In this document: one piece after another, positions 29,361 to 37,832 of the stretch
How positions within the stretch are numbered: position 1 is the first letter of the stretch
Layout of the letters: each line of letters starts with the position of its first letter
Source of the DNA: Tatumella ptyseos
GTDB lineage: Bacteria > Pseudomonadota > Gammaproteobacteria > Enterobacterales > Enterobacteriaceae
Direction: 5' to 3'
NCBI RefSeq assembly: GCF_030552895.1
Contig: NZ_CP130649.1
Coordinates: 1,798,001-1,862,000, forward strand
DNA length: 64,000 nucleotides
Made by a program: the position numbers and the translations under genes
Notes under the pieces: generated by a model
What the model was told of the DNA's origin: nothing
What the model saw: the letters and a program-made list of their open reading frames with translations, nothing else
Database searches by the model: none

Positions 29361-29531
29361 TCAGTGAGTGCGAAGGTATTTGATCAGCGCAACGGCAACA
29401 ATAACGCCGGTGACTGTGGCAATCGCCTTCAGATTATCCGACCGACGCTCGCGCTGATAAGCCTGCCATACGGCTTTATTCGAGAAAGCTTTGGCTTTGA
29501 CTTCCGAATAAGGGATACCCTTCACTTTCAT
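29361..29531 (-). CDS. Tiny protein (56 aa), paralogue of the gene at 48448
   Basis: Begins MKVKGIPYSE and ends in one membrane helix (about residues 35-52). The gene at 48448-48624 encodes a relative with the shared pattern KGIPYSE.KA.A....VW..YQRERRS followed by a helix ending in KY. AGGAAG lies 7 nt before the ATG at 29531. Function is unknown. Conservation of both copies as open frames with good ribosome binding sites argues that they are real genes. The upstream gene at 29578 is separated by a terminator. Confidence 0.7.
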   Translation of the reverse strand: MKVKGIPYSEVKAKAFSNKAVWQAYQRERRSDNLKAIATVTGVIVAVALIKYLRTH

Positions 29532-29553
29532 CGATAAACTTCCTATAGAGTAG

Positions 29554-29571
29554 AAAAAGCCCCAACGGGGC
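29554..29571 (-). terminator. Terminator after the 29578 gene
   Basis: On the minus strand GCCCC-GTT-GGGGC is followed by TTTTT. It lies between the two tiny genes, so the 29361 gene needs its own promoter or partial read-through. Confidence 0.8.
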
Positions 29572-29577
29572 CAAAGA

Positions 29578-29877
29578 TTAACGGTAAAATTGTTTCTTTC
29601 TACGGCTATTATGCTTCCAGCTCCGACTTAATTTTAGAACATCAGTCGGTATATCATCATAGTAGTCAATAATATTTTTACCTCGACAGGCTCTGAAAGG
29701 TATCCGGTAATCAGGGTAATCAGCCATATGGCCAAGAGTCGCTTTTTTCTCCGCAAAGGTGCTGAAGTAGCGGAAAATATGACTCCTCAGCTGAGGGTTG
29801 ATAACCGTTCTCGCGAAACGTTGCGTTGTCGGACGTCTTCCACACGTAAAGTGAGATTTTAATTTTCTATCTTTCAC
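29578..29877 (-). CDS. Small basic protein (99 aa), paralogue of the broken gene at 47669
   Basis: A GTG start with GAGG 7 nt upstream. The C-terminal half carries the pattern ATLGH-ADYPDY-RACRGKNIID-YDDIP-LKLSR-WKHNSRRKK, very basic at the end, suggesting nucleic-acid binding. The same sequence occurs at 47820-47963 next to the second tRNA-Asn. I do not recognise the family. No signal or membrane segment. Confidence 0.7.
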   Translation of the reverse strand: MKDRKLKSHFTCGRRPTTQRFARTVINPQLRSHIFRYFSTFAEKKATLGHMADYPDYRIPFRACRGKNIIDYYDDIPTDVLKLSRSWKHNSRRKKQFYR

Positions 29878-30385
29878 AACACTACCTCATCGGTTAACAG
29901 TACCTAGAAGTAGTCACCTGCATAGTAATTTATGGGGGAAGTGCTCATTGTCTGCCTCAATGTTCTCGATGCGTGATTACCGCTAATTAAAGCGGTGGTC
30001 AGTACCGATTGGGATTACCTCGCTTGATAGCCTGCAATCATTAACTCATTATCGGCTTTATGAGGATAAGGCTTTCCTTAAACCATTGGCAACGGTTTAC
30101 CTTCATTTTTTCCTCAAGAATGCAATCTAGGAAAGTGGTGGGGCCTACCAAAAAAAGAAGTTTGTCATTATGATTTTTACGTAACGCTTTGAGTAAGACT
30201 TGGTTAGGCAACGCAGGGATCTAACCCTGCTGCGTTGAACAATGGTATGATTCATGACAATAGCTTTAGTCTTATTAAGTGAATTTTCTGAGCGGATGAC
30301 TGGAAATTCCTTCGCTCATCGTATTTTTACTGCGAATGAGTACATGGAGTTTGTGGCGACAGACTTATGCTAAGGAGTTCAGCTG
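29878..30385. other. Intergenic stretch with a possible 39-codon frame
   Basis: 508 nt. The only frame worth noting is 30254-30373 (+), 39 codons starting MTIALVLLSEF and ending inside the ribosome binding site of the next gene; it lacks a clear ribosome binding site of its own. A hairpin around CAACGCAGGG / CCCTGCTGCGTTG lies near 30209-30237. Nothing else seen. Confidence 0.3.
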
Positions 30386-31003
30386 ATGAGTATTACCTTT
30401 ATACGCCATGCGCAAAGTGAGGCGAATGCAGGGGGAGTAAGTAAGCCGAACCCTATTATCGAACTAAGCCCTCTCGGGCACCAACAAGCCCTCGCGCTGG
30501 CCAGCGAGATTTCTCCCCCCCCTACCAAGGTCTACCTGTCTGAGTTTTTGCGTACTCATCAAACGGCCGCGCCGATTCTTGATAAATTCTCATTACAACC
30601 CGTCATAGTGCCTTGCTTGAATGAATTCAACGTTTTCGGCTTTGATGTGGTGAAGGGAATGACAGGGGCTCAGCGCTTACCTTTGGCTAAGCGCTACTGG
30701 AAGACCTGTGATCCCGATGCAAGCTTTGGTCAAGGGGCGCAATCTTTTAACGAGTTTTGCGCTCAAGTAGGTGAATTTATCACGCTATTGGCTGAGGGTA
30801 GGATTGTTGACGATAGTATCGTCTTTGGTCATGGAATGTGGTTTTCTGTCTTCTCTTGGTTACAGGAAACTCATAGTTCCCCCCCTATTAGCTCGACAGA
30901 AATGAAAGCGTTTTTCAGCTATTTAACACAACATCATCCTGCGAATTGCTCACAACATATTTTGCGCTACACTGATTGGCCTCCTACAGCACAACTTTCT
31001 TAG
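30386..31003 (+). CDS. Histidine phosphatase family protein
   Basis: 205 residues with the N-terminal phosphohistidine motif (FIRHAQSEAN, His8) and the second catalytic His in FGHGMW (about residue 152), plus Glu/Arg residues of the phosphoglycerate mutase-like fold. The substrate is not predictable; it could be a small phosphate ester or a phosphoprotein. TAAGGAG lies 9-10 nt before the ATG. A single gene between the accessory cassette and yedI. Confidence 0.82.
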   Translation: MSITFIRHAQSEANAGGVSKPNPIIELSPLGHQQALALASEISPPPTKVYLSEFLRTHQTAAPILDKFSLQPVIVPCLNEFNVFGFDVVKGMTGAQRLPLAKRYWKTCDPDASFGQGAQSFNEFCAQVGEFITLLAEGRIVDDSIVFGHGMWFSVFSWLQETHSSPPISSTEMKAFFSYLTQHHPANCSQHILRYTDWPPTAQLS

Positions 31004-31501
31004 ATACCTTTTACTGAGCTTGGTCGGACGTAGACCTTGCCTATTATGGAGGAAGCTAGGCGGATTTTTCACATTAGCCGGTCTATAGCATCTTGGCCCA
31101 CTATTCCTTACGCCTTAACCCAGGATGACATTTCAAAAAAATTCGTGGCTGGATGGCTTTCTTTAATAACCTTTACCCGTGCAATGACGTTGTTCTCACG
31201 CGTAGGGCGGTGATCGCCGAAACGGACCGCTTTGTGTTGGCGTTCGAAAAAGAAAGTGAGGAGTCAGTGAATGCTAAGCAGAAGCGATAATCTTCCACGT
31301 TATTGAATAAGCGCTTGCCTAGGCCATAGAGATTAAGCGCTAAGTTTGTAAATGATATGATGTTAAGGCAATGGAGTTATTGCATAGAGAGCATGCGGTC
31401 ACTGATGGGAGAAGGTTATACGTGTTGGTGGAAATTCGCTAGATTGCTCTTTCCTCGACAGCTTGCATCGAGGAAAAAGACGCTATATCACACGTTACCT
31501 A
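31004..31501. other. Intergenic stretch, possibly decayed DNA
   Basis: 498 nt. A 45-codon frame (31153-31290, MAFFNNLYPCND...) ends with a basic tail but has no clear ribosome binding site and no relative that I know. A frame at 31357-31560 runs into the 3' end of yedI on the other strand and is not credible. The stretch looks like gene debris. Confidence 0.3.
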
Positions 31502-32458
31502 TTACTCTTTGGGCTGTTCAGCTGCGGCTTTCTTACCGAATAGCTTGCTCACCGCTTTAACAACGATTAAAACCAGACCGCCCAAGATAGCTCCTACCAC
31601 CAAACTCGCGAGATTAGTGATCACACTCTCACCTAGGCTACTGATCGCGGAGGGAAGCATCTGGGTCAGACTGTGCGTTAACCCTTCAATCCAGTGATGG
31701 AGTAACGGCCAACCATGTATGACGATGCCACCTCCGACGAGAAACATCGCTAAGGTGCCAACAACAGAAAGGAACTTCATTAACTTCGGGGCTAAAAGCA
31801 GTAAAAACTTACCCACACCACGAGCTAAGCCATTTTGACGCGCTTCAAGCCAATAGCCTGCATCATCAATTTTAACAATCACGCCCACAAGCCCATACAC
31901 GCCAACCGTTACTAATAATGCAATGCCGGCCATAATAACAATCTGATTAAGTAACGGGGCTTCGGAAACGATTCCTAGCGTCAGCGTGACAATTTCAGCG
32001 GATAAAATAAAGTCAGTGCGTACTGCGCCTTTAATTTTATCTTTTTCATACTTGGCTGCATCTTCTTGGCTTAACTTAGCTAAACGCGCTTGGCGGGCTT
32101 CTGGGCTTTTTTTATCTTTTTCTGGAAAAATCCAATCAAGAACTTTTTCAATCCCTTCGAAACAAAGATAGGCTCCCCCCAACATCAATAATGGGGTAAT
32201 TAACCAAGGCGCAAACGCGGAGATCAACAGCGCCAGTGGGACTAAGATCACTTTATTCAGTAGCGAGCCTTTCGCCACCCCCCAGACAACGGGTAGCTCT
32301 CGATTAGCTTTTACCCCACTGACTTGTTGTGCATTCAGTGACAAATCATCGCCAAGCACACCAGCCGTCTTCTTTGCCGCAACCTTACCCATTACTGAGA
32401 CATCGTCGAGTAAGGTCGAGATATCATCTAATAACGCCAATAAACTTGTTCCAGCCAC
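31502..32458 (-). CDS. yedI: YedI, DUF808 inner-membrane protein
   Basis: 318 residues. The sequence matches E. coli YedI closely ([51 protein letters not shown]). Several membrane helices are present; function is unknown. I start at the GTG at 32458, which gives the same N-terminus as E. coli ([13 protein letters not shown]) and has AAGGA 8 nt upstream. The ATG 17 codons further upstream adds an unconserved extension. In E. coli yedI also lies beyond the fliR end of the flagellar cluster. Confidence 0.9.
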   Translation of the reverse strand: MAGTSLLALLDDISTLLDDVSVMGKVAAKKTAGVLGDDLSLNAQQVSGVKANRELPVVWGVAKGSLLNKVILVPLALLISAFAPWLITPLLMLGGAYLCFEGIEKVLDWIFPEKDKKSPEARQARLAKLSQEDAAKYEKDKIKGAVRTDFILSAEIVTLTLGIVSEAPLLNQIVIMAGIALLVTVGVYGLVGVIVKIDDAGYWLEARQNGLARGVGKFLLLLAPKLMKFLSVVGTLAMFLVGGGIVIHGWPLLHHWIEGLTHSLTQMLPSAISSLGESVITNLASLVVGAILGGLVLIVVKAVSKLFGKKAAAEQPKE

Positions 32459-32481
32459 AATAGGTATCCTTATCAGTAGCG

Positions 32482-32757
32482 TTAAATGATGGCACTGTCT
32501 TGACAGCACGGGCAGTCATTTTCTTCGACTGCCGTCATATCAGCGAAGCCGGGAGTATCCCATTCCACACGAATCGGTTTTCCCGCTGGAGAAGCATGGT
32601 GGATATATTTATAGACAGGGGTTTCCGTTAATCCAGAAATCACTTCAGTCGCGATACACTCATCGCCCACATAAATTTTTGCGGTCGCTTTACTCGCCAC
32701 CATCCGCTCGTCGTTTAACGCATAGAGACGGGTAACCGTAAGACGTATTCTCGGCAT
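32482..32757 (-). CDS. Small hypothetical protein with C-terminal CPCC motif
   Basis: 91 residues, beta-rich in appearance, ending with a CPCC cluster near residues 83-86 that could bind a metal or form disulfides. I start at the ATG at 32757, preceded by GAGGAAAG; the ATG at 32787 has none. It lies 24 nt upstream of yedI on the same strand, so the two may be co-transcribed. Not recognised. Confidence 0.6.
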   Translation of the reverse strand: MPRIRLTVTRLYALNDERMVASKATAKIYVGDECIATEVISGLTETPVYKYIHHASPAGKPIRVEWDTPGFADMTAVEENDCPCCQDSAII

Positions 32758-32937
32758 AACTTTCCTCGTTAATGTCGGGATATTCATTCAATTAGCTTTA
32801 CACAATTCCTCGGATCCTGCCAATTTTCAAGCGAAAACACAGCGTAAAGCCGGCAACAGGCGATTGTTTTTCAATGAGAACTCAGTATTATTTGTCCGCC
32901 AATAAAAAACGCTTCGTCGTGGATAATAGATATAATT

Positions 32938-34242
32938 ATGCAAGCAAACACCAACCTTTCAACACCCGCCCAGTCACCCTCATCTTCTCAAGCTAAACGT
33001 GCGGCTTGGGGAAGCTTCGCCGGCGCAGTCGTCGATTGGTATGATTTCTTATTATACGGCATTACCGCCGCCTTAGTCTTTAATCATCAATTTTTCCCTG
33101 CCATCAGTCCGGCGATGGGTACGCTCGTCGCTTTTGCTACCTTTGGGGTAGGCTTTTTGTTCCGACCATTGGGCGGCATTGTATTTGGTCATTTTGGCGA
33201 TCGGTTGGGGCATAAAAAAATGCTTATCATCACCGTCTGGCTTATGGGGATATCAACAGCCGGAATTGGTCTACTCCCCTCTTTTGATACCTTGGGATGG
33301 TGGGCCCCGGTGCTACTGGTTACTCTAAGGGCCATACAGGGATTTGCCGTTGGCGGTGAATGGGGAGGAGCTGCCTTGCTGGCGGTTGAACATGCTCCCC
33401 AACATCGTAAAGCCTTCTACAGTAGCGGTGTGCAAATGGGTTATGGCGTAGGTTTATTATTAGCGACCGGCTCCGTCAGCCTGATTAGTACCTATACAAA
33501 CGAAAGTCAATTTGCCAGCTGGGGTTGGCGTTTACCTTTTTTATTAAGTGTTATCCTTGTGGCCGTCACGCTGTGGTTACGTAATGGTATTGATGAATCG
33601 CCTGTTGCCGTTCCAGTGGAGAAAAAACCGCGGTTACCGGTTATTGAAGCACTTTGTAGACACCCTTCTGCGTTTTTCTTAATTATTGGCTTACGCTTGT
33701 GCGAATTACTGACGATGTACATCGTTACCACCTTCGCACTCAATTACTCTACGCAAAATCTTGGCTTACCCCGCGAGTTATTTCTATCAATAGGGTTGAT
33801 GGTTGGAGCGGTCAGTTGCTTGACCATACCTTGTTTTGCTTGGCTTGCGGACCGATTTGGTCGTCGGCGTATCTACGCTACCGGCGCAATTATTGGTGCT
33901 ATCAGCGCGTGGCCCTTTTTCTTAGCGCTTGAACAAGGCGCGACCCTGCCGATCATTCTTTTTTCATTGCTGTTGGCGAATCTGGCACACGACATGGTGG
34001 TTTGCGTTCAGCAGCCGATGTTTACCGAAATGTTTGGCGCGAGCTATCGCTATAGCGGTGCTGGGGTCGGTTACCAAGTCGCTAGTGTGATTGGCGGTGG
34101 CTTTACTCCCTTTATCGCTGCAGGACTGGTGACCCTGACACAGGGTAGCTGGCATGGGGTTGCGGTCTATTTAACCTTGGGATGCCTGCTTTCAGTATTC
34201 ACTGTCTGTTTTGTTAAAAAAACACCCCGCAGCACAATGTAA
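32938..34242 (+). CDS. shiA: ShiA, shikimate:H+ symporter (MFS, MHS family)
   Basis: 434 residues, 12 membrane helices. The N-terminal AAWGSFAGAVVDWYDFLLYG, the loop FGHFGDRLGHKKML and GASYRYSGAGVGYQVASV match E. coli ShiA nearly residue for residue. It imports shikimate and dehydroshikimate. In E. coli shiA lies beside yeeO, amn and the tRNA-Asn genes; the same genes occur in this window though not directly adjacent. Confidence 0.92.
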   Translation: MQANTNLSTPAQSPSSSQAKRAAWGSFAGAVVDWYDFLLYGITAALVFNHQFFPAISPAMGTLVAFATFGVGFLFRPLGGIVFGHFGDRLGHKKMLIITVWLMGISTAGIGLLPSFDTLGWWAPVLLVTLRAIQGFAVGGEWGGAALLAVEHAPQHRKAFYSSGVQMGYGVGLLLATGSVSLISTYTNESQFASWGWRLPFLLSVILVAVTLWLRNGIDESPVAVPVEKKPRLPVIEALCRHPSAFFLIIGLRLCELLTMYIVTTFALNYSTQNLGLPRELFLSIGLMVGAVSCLTIPCFAWLADRFGRRRIYATGAIIGAISAWPFFLALEQGATLPIILFSLLLANLAHDMVVCVQQPMFTEMFGASYRYSGAGVGYQVASVIGGGFTPFIAAGLVTLTQGSWHGVAVYLTLGCLLSVFTVCFVKKTPRSTM

Positions 34243-34368
34243 TGATAACCAAAGGGTAGCCGTAAGAGCGCCCTCTACGTGGTAACGGTGTGAACGCCAG
34301 TTAGCCCACTCGCTAACGTGTTACACTGACCACATTCAGTTCACACCTTAAAACAGGTATTTATCACT

Positions 34369-35025
34369 ATGACGATTAACACAGAGTCGGCTGCTACGCC
34401 GAATATGGATGGGCTTTTCGTTACACCTTCATCGCTGGATCCAGAAAGTTCACCACAACTTAATTCCCTGTTAACGATTGCTCGCCAACAACAGCGTCAC
34501 GATGAAACCTTAGCGGATAAGCGCACCCGCGGCTTTATGGTGCTCTTTATGTTTCTTTATCTGATGCTCGGCGCGTCGCTTACCCTCCCCACCTCACCCA
34601 TTGATTTCACCCACACCGCTTTACGCTATGCTATTGAGTCTATTCCGGTATTGATCTCGTTTTCGGGCTTTTTTATCTCGGTACTCTTTTTCTTCTCAAC
34701 CCGCCGAGCATACCGTCGCAATTTAAGCTGGCAAACGACTATTACTGCCTTAGAAGCGCGCACGGGTTATCAACTCAACCTATATATTGACCGAGCAAAC
34801 TGTGGTCCACAAAACTATTCCAACACAGGCTTACAGAGCGCCTTGGCATTATTCGTCTGTGTGACTTGGGTGGTGCTCTATAACTTTTTCACCTTCACCA
34901 CCAGTGGCGTGATTGGTAGTGTTATCTCATTGTTCATCAGCACTATGGTGTATGTGATGCTCGACATTCAGTTACTCAAGGCTTCGCAAGGCTCGGTTCC
35001 CGATGAGCAGGCCGACGCCCGCTAA
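34369..35025 (+). CDS. Membrane protein of unknown function (about four helices)
   Basis: 218 residues: a hydrophilic N-terminus of about 60 residues, then two pairs of membrane helices (about 62-80, 95-118, 160-178, 185-205) separated by a polar stretch. The topology recalls small octameric membrane proteins such as RipA, but I cannot confirm a family. Good spacing to an upstream GGT-rich stretch. It stands between shiA and an EamA transporter on the same strand. Confidence 0.65.
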   Translation: MTINTESAATPNMDGLFVTPSSLDPESSPQLNSLLTIARQQQRHDETLADKRTRGFMVLFMFLYLMLGASLTLPTSPIDFTHTALRYAIESIPVLISFSGFFISVLFFFSTRRAYRRNLSWQTTITALEARTGYQLNLYIDRANCGPQNYSNTGLQSALALFVCVTWVVLYNFFTFTTSGVIGSVISLFISTMVYVMLDIQLLKASQGSVPDEQADAR

Positions 35026-35086
35026 TCTCTCGTTGCCTTTCACTTATCAAGTCAGGCCAATGTTCTTTTCGTAAAGGTCAATTATT

Positions 35087-35956
35087 GTGTGGTATATGTT
35101 AGCAGTCACCCTTTTATGGGGGTCATCATTCAGCCTTACTGGGCATATTCTTGCTGGTCATGTTGATGGGTTCTTCTCGGTATTTATTCGTACGCTGATT
35201 GCCGCCATTATCTTTGTACCGATGATGACGTGGCGTGGGCTCCCAGCAAAATTGATTGCCGGACTTTGGCTTTGCGGCGCATTACAGTTCGGGATTACCT
35301 ATGCATTGGCTTATCAGAGCTTCCGCTTATTGACGGTACCAGAAATGTTACTGTTTACCACCTTAACGCCACTGTATATCGGGTTAATCAATAACGTGCT
35401 GGATCGTCAGTTTAATCCTTGGACCTTGTTGGCCGCCGCCTTTGCGGTATCGGGAGGAATGGTTATTCACTATCATGGCCTGACCGGCGATTTTTGGCGT
35501 GGCTTCTGGATTTTACAGTTGGCCAATGCCACCTTCGCGGCCGGACAGGTGATCTGCCGTCGTTTATTGCTTGCACGCCATCCTCAATTAGGGATGACCA
35601 AAATATTCGGACACTTCTTTTTGGGGGCGGTATTAATTTCTGCCGTGCTATTTGCGCTTTTTGGTCATGCTGACCAACTGCCGCAAACCCCACTACAATG
35701 GGGATTACTGGTCTATCTCGGGCTGATTGCCACCGCATTAGGGAGCCTTTGGTTAGCAAAAGGCAGTACCCTGGTCAGTGTCACCGCATTAGCGATTTTC
35801 AATGAACTACACGTACCCATCGGTTTAGTGATCAACCTGCTGTTCTGGGGCAGTGATGTCCCTTTAGTACGTTTACTAGCCGGTTGTGCGCTTATCGCCG
35901 TCGCGGTCGGCATTAACTACTTGGGTGCAGCCCGTTATCGAGCTCGCCACGCTTAA
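35087..35956 (+). CDS. EamA/DMT-family transporter
   Basis: 289 residues with about ten membrane helices in two EamA repeats; WGSSFSLTGHIL near the start is the usual first-helix motif. Members export amino acids or import small metabolites; some relatives (YigM) take up biotin. The substrate cannot be decided. The GTG at 35087 has AAAGG 9 nt upstream; the ATG three codons later is an alternative. It ends at a strong terminator. Confidence 0.8.
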   Translation: MWYMLAVTLLWGSSFSLTGHILAGHVDGFFSVFIRTLIAAIIFVPMMTWRGLPAKLIAGLWLCGALQFGITYALAYQSFRLLTVPEMLLFTTLTPLYIGLINNVLDRQFNPWTLLAAAFAVSGGMVIHYHGLTGDFWRGFWILQLANATFAAGQVICRRLLLARHPQLGMTKIFGHFFLGAVLISAVLFALFGHADQLPQTPLQWGLLVYLGLIATALGSLWLAKGSTLVSVTALAIFNELHVPIGLVINLLFWGSDVPLVRLLAGCALIAVAVGINYLGAARYRARHA

Positions 35957-35962
35957 GCTTAA

Positions 35963-35986
35963 GGCACCTTACTGCAGTAAGGTGCC
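35963..35986 (+). terminator. Terminator after the EamA gene
   Basis: A perfect 24-nt palindrome (GGCACCTTACTG and its complement) is followed by CCTCTTATT, 4 nt past the gene's stop. Confidence 0.75.
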
Positions 35987-36073
35987 CCTCTTATTAATCG
36001 AGCCCTAAATCTCCTTCATTTCTGCTCATTGCTTCTTTTATCGGCAGTCAGTTCACCCAAGTTAAAAACCGCT

Positions 36074-36102
36074 TTGACAAGGCCTGTGCGAGACGCTATT
36101 AT
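36074..36102 (+). promoter_or_regulatory. tRNA-Asn promoter, first copy
   Basis: Consensus TTGACA (36074-36079), 17-nt spacer, TATTAT (36097-36102), then a GC-rich discriminator (GCCCCG) typical of stringently controlled stable RNA promoters. Confidence 0.88.
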
Positions 36103-36123
36103 CTGCCCCGTCTTCAGGACAAT

Positions 36124-36199
36124 TCCTCTGTAGTTCAGTCGGTAGAACGGCGGACTGTTAATCCGTATGTCACTGGTTCGAGTCCAGTCAGAGGAGCCA
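36124..36199 (+). tRNA. tRNA-Asn (GTT)
   Basis: 76 nt including an encoded CCA. The arms pair (TCCTCTG with CAGAGGA), the anticodon loop reads CTGTTAA with GTT as anticodon, and GGTTCGAGTCC is the T arm. Identical to the copies at 47209 and 60506. In E. coli the asnT/W/U/V genes occupy this chromosomal region. Confidence 0.97.
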
Positions 36200-36207
36200 T
36201 ATTTAAG

Positions 36208-36240
36208 AAGCCTGCCTAACGAAAGTTAAGCGGGCTTTTT
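36208..36240 (+). terminator. Terminator of the first tRNA-Asn
   Basis: A 13-position stem (one mismatch, one GT pair) with GAAA loop, followed by five T. Confidence 0.85.
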
Positions 36241-36308
36241 GCTTTTCTACTTTCCTCACCCCCCTATTTTGCTTGAAATACGGTATTGCTTTTAAGAAGA
36301 TGGCGTAG

Positions 36309-36677
36309 CTCAACCAAATCAGTACAGAGTTTTATCAGCGTGTAGGCTATCATCCCTATGAAGGGGTAGCCTTTGATTTGGAAAGAATCCAACGTTCTTT
36401 AGGGGATAACATTGCACTAATCCTAAAGAATCATGGATTACTTTCTGTCGGGCGTACCATCGCCGATGCTTTTTATATTATGTATTACCTCAATCGTGCC
36501 TGTGAAATCCAAATGGCGGCGACGCAACTGGCTCCGCTAGGTAGCCTTCCTACGATTCCCAAAGCATTAAGCCTGCATGCGTGTCAGCATTTGATGGGAG
36601 GTGAAGATGAACGCCAACTCGTGTGGCAAGCTTGGTTACGCCGACTTGACCGTATTGATGACTCTTATAAAAGTTAA
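36309..36677 (+). pseudogene. Class II aldolase/adducin family protein, 5' truncated
   Basis: The frame is homologous to the C-terminal half of class II aldolase-like proteins (FYQRVGYHPYEGVAFDLER, then LILKNHGLLSVGRTIADAF with the metal-ligand His in NHGL). It opens directly after a TAG at 36306-36308 and lacks the N-terminal half (about 120 residues), which carries the other metal ligands. A TTG at 36378 might start a fragment. It lies about 110 nt after the first tRNA-Asn, so a rearrangement or excision at the tRNA probably removed the 5' part. Its TAA overlaps the ATG of the following dehydrogenase. Confidence 0.8.
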
Positions 36678-37615
36678 TGACTATGAATAAATCAATCGTT
36701 GTGGTGGATTGTGATGATCCCCTATTAGCAGAAGAAATTTGTGCCGCTTTAGCCGACTACAGTGAAGTAGAGGCCGTATTACCTGCCGATTCCCGAGCGC
36801 ATGCCGCACAGTATGCGAGTTGTTGGTTCCCAGACCCGCTACTCTTGACACGCTCCCCTAACCTTAAGCTGGTTCAGGCCGCTTCCGCCGGTGTCGATCA
36901 CTTACCTGAAGCCCTGTTCAGGAGCGAGATTCCCCTTTGCCGTGTCGTCGATGACAATTTCCGCCATGGTATGTTTGAATACGCCTTATGGGGAGTATTG
37001 CATTTCCAACGTTATTTTGATCGCGCGATCCATCACCAACAACAAAAGCATTGGCAACTTTACCCCCAGCGTTCTAGTAACATGTTTAAGGTGGGCATTA
37101 TGGGGCTAGGTGAGATAGGGAGTTATCTCGCCCGTCAGTTTGCTTTACTCGGCTATGCGGTCTCCGGCTGGGCAAGGAGTGAAAAGTCATTAGAGGGCGT
37201 AACCTGTTTTGCCGGAGAGGGGCAACTTGATGCCTTTTGTGATCAACTAGACGTCATGATTAATGTTTTACCCTTAACAGCGCAAACACGCGGCATCATT
37301 GCTTCTCCCTTGCTCAGTAAATTACCGCAGGGTGCAGCCTTAATTAATTGCGGGCGAGGAGCCCATATGGTCAATAGTGAGGTAACCGCAGCATTAGATT
37401 GCGGCCAACTTAGCGGCGCACTGATTGATGTTTTTCCGGTCGAACCGCTACCCGACAACGACCCAATGTGGACACATCCTAAGGTCATTGTCACCCCGCA
37501 TATGGCCTCTTCCGCTCAAGTCTCAGTGATTGTGACGCAGCTAATCGATAACATCGAGCGAATTCAGCAGCAACGTCCCCTACGTCATCAGGTCAATAAG
37601 GATCACGGCTACTGA
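36677..37615 (+). CDS. D-isomer-specific 2-hydroxyacid dehydrogenase, GhrA-like
   Basis: 312 residues, like E. coli GhrA (glyoxylate/hydroxypyruvate reductase A). The NAD(P) motif GLGEIG follows FKVGIM; the catalytic Arg lies in NCGRGAHMV and the His in TPHMASS. The second codon choice (ATG ACT ATG) leaves two possible starts six bases apart. It was probably an operon partner of the truncated aldolase, reducing or producing a hydroxyacid, but the physiological substrate is unknown. Confidence 0.85.
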   Translation: MTMNKSIVVVDCDDPLLAEEICAALADYSEVEAVLPADSRAHAAQYASCWFPDPLLLTRSPNLKLVQAASAGVDHLPEALFRSEIPLCRVVDDNFRHGMFEYALWGVLHFQRYFDRAIHHQQQKHWQLYPQRSSNMFKVGIMGLGEIGSYLARQFALLGYAVSGWARSEKSLEGVTCFAGEGQLDAFCDQLDVMINVLPLTAQTRGIIASPLLSKLPQGAALINCGRGAHMVNSEVTAALDCGQLSGALIDVFPVEPLPDNDPMWTHPKVIVTPHMASSAQVSVIVTQLIDNIERIQQQRPLRHQVNKDHGY

Positions 37616-37832
37616 CCACTAAAGGGTGCTTCAGCGAGACAGCATCGCTCGAATCGCCCTGCTTTCCTATCCAATTAGGCTTATAAATCATCCAGTTGAG
37701 CCTTTACTTTCCCCTCGCCTCGAAAAAATTTGGTAAGATCTTCTGGAACAGTGATCTATTTCATGTTTTTAGCAAAAATCGTCTACGCTTAAACGACAAC
37801 CATTTTTATGCCAACGAGCGAGTGGAGCGAAA

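Noticed and set aside
31357..31560. Plus-strand frame of 67 codons
   Set aside because: Runs into the 3' end of yedI on the other strand and has no family-like pattern.
36200..36308. att repeat after the first tRNA-Asn
   Set aside because: I looked for a copy of the tRNA 3' end downstream of copies 1 and 3 and found none.
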